A DNA stretch of 14,543 bases from Ferruginibacter sp. (GTDB taxonomy: Bacteria; Bacteroidota; Bacteroidia; Chitinophagales; Chitinophagaceae), in assembly GCA_025362765.1 (NCBI GenBank), contig JANYFI010000761.1, forward strand, positions 1-14,543. The letters are read 5' to 3'. The notes beneath the pieces were generated by a model. The model made no database searches, had not been told where the DNA came from, and worked only from the letters and a program-made list of their open reading frames with translations. Position 1 is the stretch's first letter. Each line of letters starts with the position of its first letter. Position numbers and translations under genes: made by a program. Below are positions 13,995 to 14,543 of this stretch, piece by piece.

Positions 13995-14543
13995 ATGCCC
14001 GGTTCTAATACAAAGACAGACCATAATTTTTCTTCTACCGACATGCTATTTGGAGATTTACCTCTTTCGTACTGGGGTTCGACAGATTCAAATGAAGTGC
14101 CTTGGGATTTATTTAAACAAGTAAAGGAAAATATTGATAACGATGAAAAAGGTAGTGCTGTAAAGCTACTGAATGAAATTATAAATATGCCCACACTCGA
14201 ATCGCGGCAATACCTGCAGGCTTATCATTTTTTAAATGAGTTGCAGGAATCAGACGGGAGTGATACAACAATTTTTGGTATAGTGCTGGAAATTAATATG
14301 CCGCAAGGCAACGATACGCTTGCAGCGTATGCGGATCATTCGGCGCGGTATTATAATTATTCCGGTAAATCAATTATCTGGGAACATCCTGATAATTCTC
14401 TTGATGCATTGATTGACGGCATATTTGAGCACTCAAAAAATGTTGTGTCGCAAATTGGCCCCTGGAAAAATCTACGTCCACATCCTCCAATAAATAAAAT
14501 GGCAAGGATAAATTTTTTAACCTCAAAAGGTCTACACTTTGGA
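13995..14543 (+). CDS. Soluble conserved-looking hypothetical protein, 5' part
   Basis: A reading frame opens at ATG 13995 (MPGSNTKTDHNFSSTDMLFG) and stays open for 183 codons to the window edge, so the C terminus is missing. It has no signal peptide or membrane helix. After an acidic, helical N-terminal region (residues 1-90: KQVKENIDNDEKGSAVKLLN, ESRQYLQAYHFLNELQES) comes a block that looks strongly constrained. It reads TIFGIVLEINMPQGNDTLAA, then YADHSARYYNYSGKSIIWEH, and further on GPWKNLRPHPPINKMARINF and LTSKGLHFG. The Tyr/His/Trp-rich run is reminiscent of conserved hypothetical proteins I have seen in other phyla, without known role. The start was chosen as the first ATG, 24 bases after the previous gene. 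The two genes probably form an operon. Function is not claimed. Confidence 0.75.
   Translation, partial: MPGSNTKTDHNFSSTDMLFGDLPLSYWGSTDSNEVPWDLFKQVKENIDNDEKGSAVKLLNEIINMPTLESRQYLQAYHFLNELQESDGSDTTIFGIVLEINMPQGNDTLAAYADHSARYYNYSGKSIIWEHPDNSLDALIDGIFEHSKNVVSQIGPWKNLRPHPPINKMARINFLTSKGLHFG

Overview
The window looks like a chromosome segment of a Bacteroidota bacterium, most likely a member of the Chitinophagaceae or a close relative. That placement is inferred from three things. The family repertoire fits: a DUF4836-like protein, a propeller/Y_Y_Y sensor with a LytTR regulator, and a histidine kinase of the 'NEEKENRATELLIANE' coiled-coil type. Start codons lack Shine-Dalgarno sequences and have A/T-rich leaders. 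Base composition is AT-rich. No RNA gene, CRISPR array or phage gene was seen.

Layout. Positions 2-2539 (+) hold the end of a DUF4836-like protein, a strong terminator hairpin, and then an ABC ATPase with its FtsX-type permease. A convergent, secreted glycerophosphodiester phosphodiesterase (2555-3385, -) shares a small hairpin with the permease end. Positions 3487-5886 are a low-density, decayed stretch: a 65-residue one-helix membrane protein, a histidine kinase broken by a frameshift and a nonsense codon (4079-4967, -), and two diverged copies of an interspersed repeat that bracket the broken kinase. Positions 5917-10351 (+) are an intact two-component pair. The sensor is very large, with a periplasmic propeller, Y_Y_Y, one membrane helix, GAF and a LytS-type kinase. 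Its LytTR response regulator starts 10 bases after it. Two unrecognised secreted proteins follow (10559-11977, +).

At 12085-12225 there is a 141-bp MITE-like element with 17-bp perfect terminal inverted repeats and a TAA target duplication. Next come a small two-helix membrane protein (12269-12646, -) and nearly 1 kb without a convincing gene that contains scraps resembling dead coding sequence. The window ends with two closely spaced, unrecognised cytoplasmic-type proteins on the + strand (13608-13970, and 13995 to the edge, still open).

How the genes may work together. The ATPase and permease should form one inner-membrane transporter or lipoprotein-extraction type complex. The sensor and regulator should form one signalling pathway that detects a ligand in the periplasm and controls transcription through LytTR. 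The two secreted proteins just downstream are possible targets or partners, but only by proximity. The most interesting points are the MITE, the diverged repeat pair around the dead kinase, the likely ATT start of the giant sensor, and the terminal two-gene cassette.
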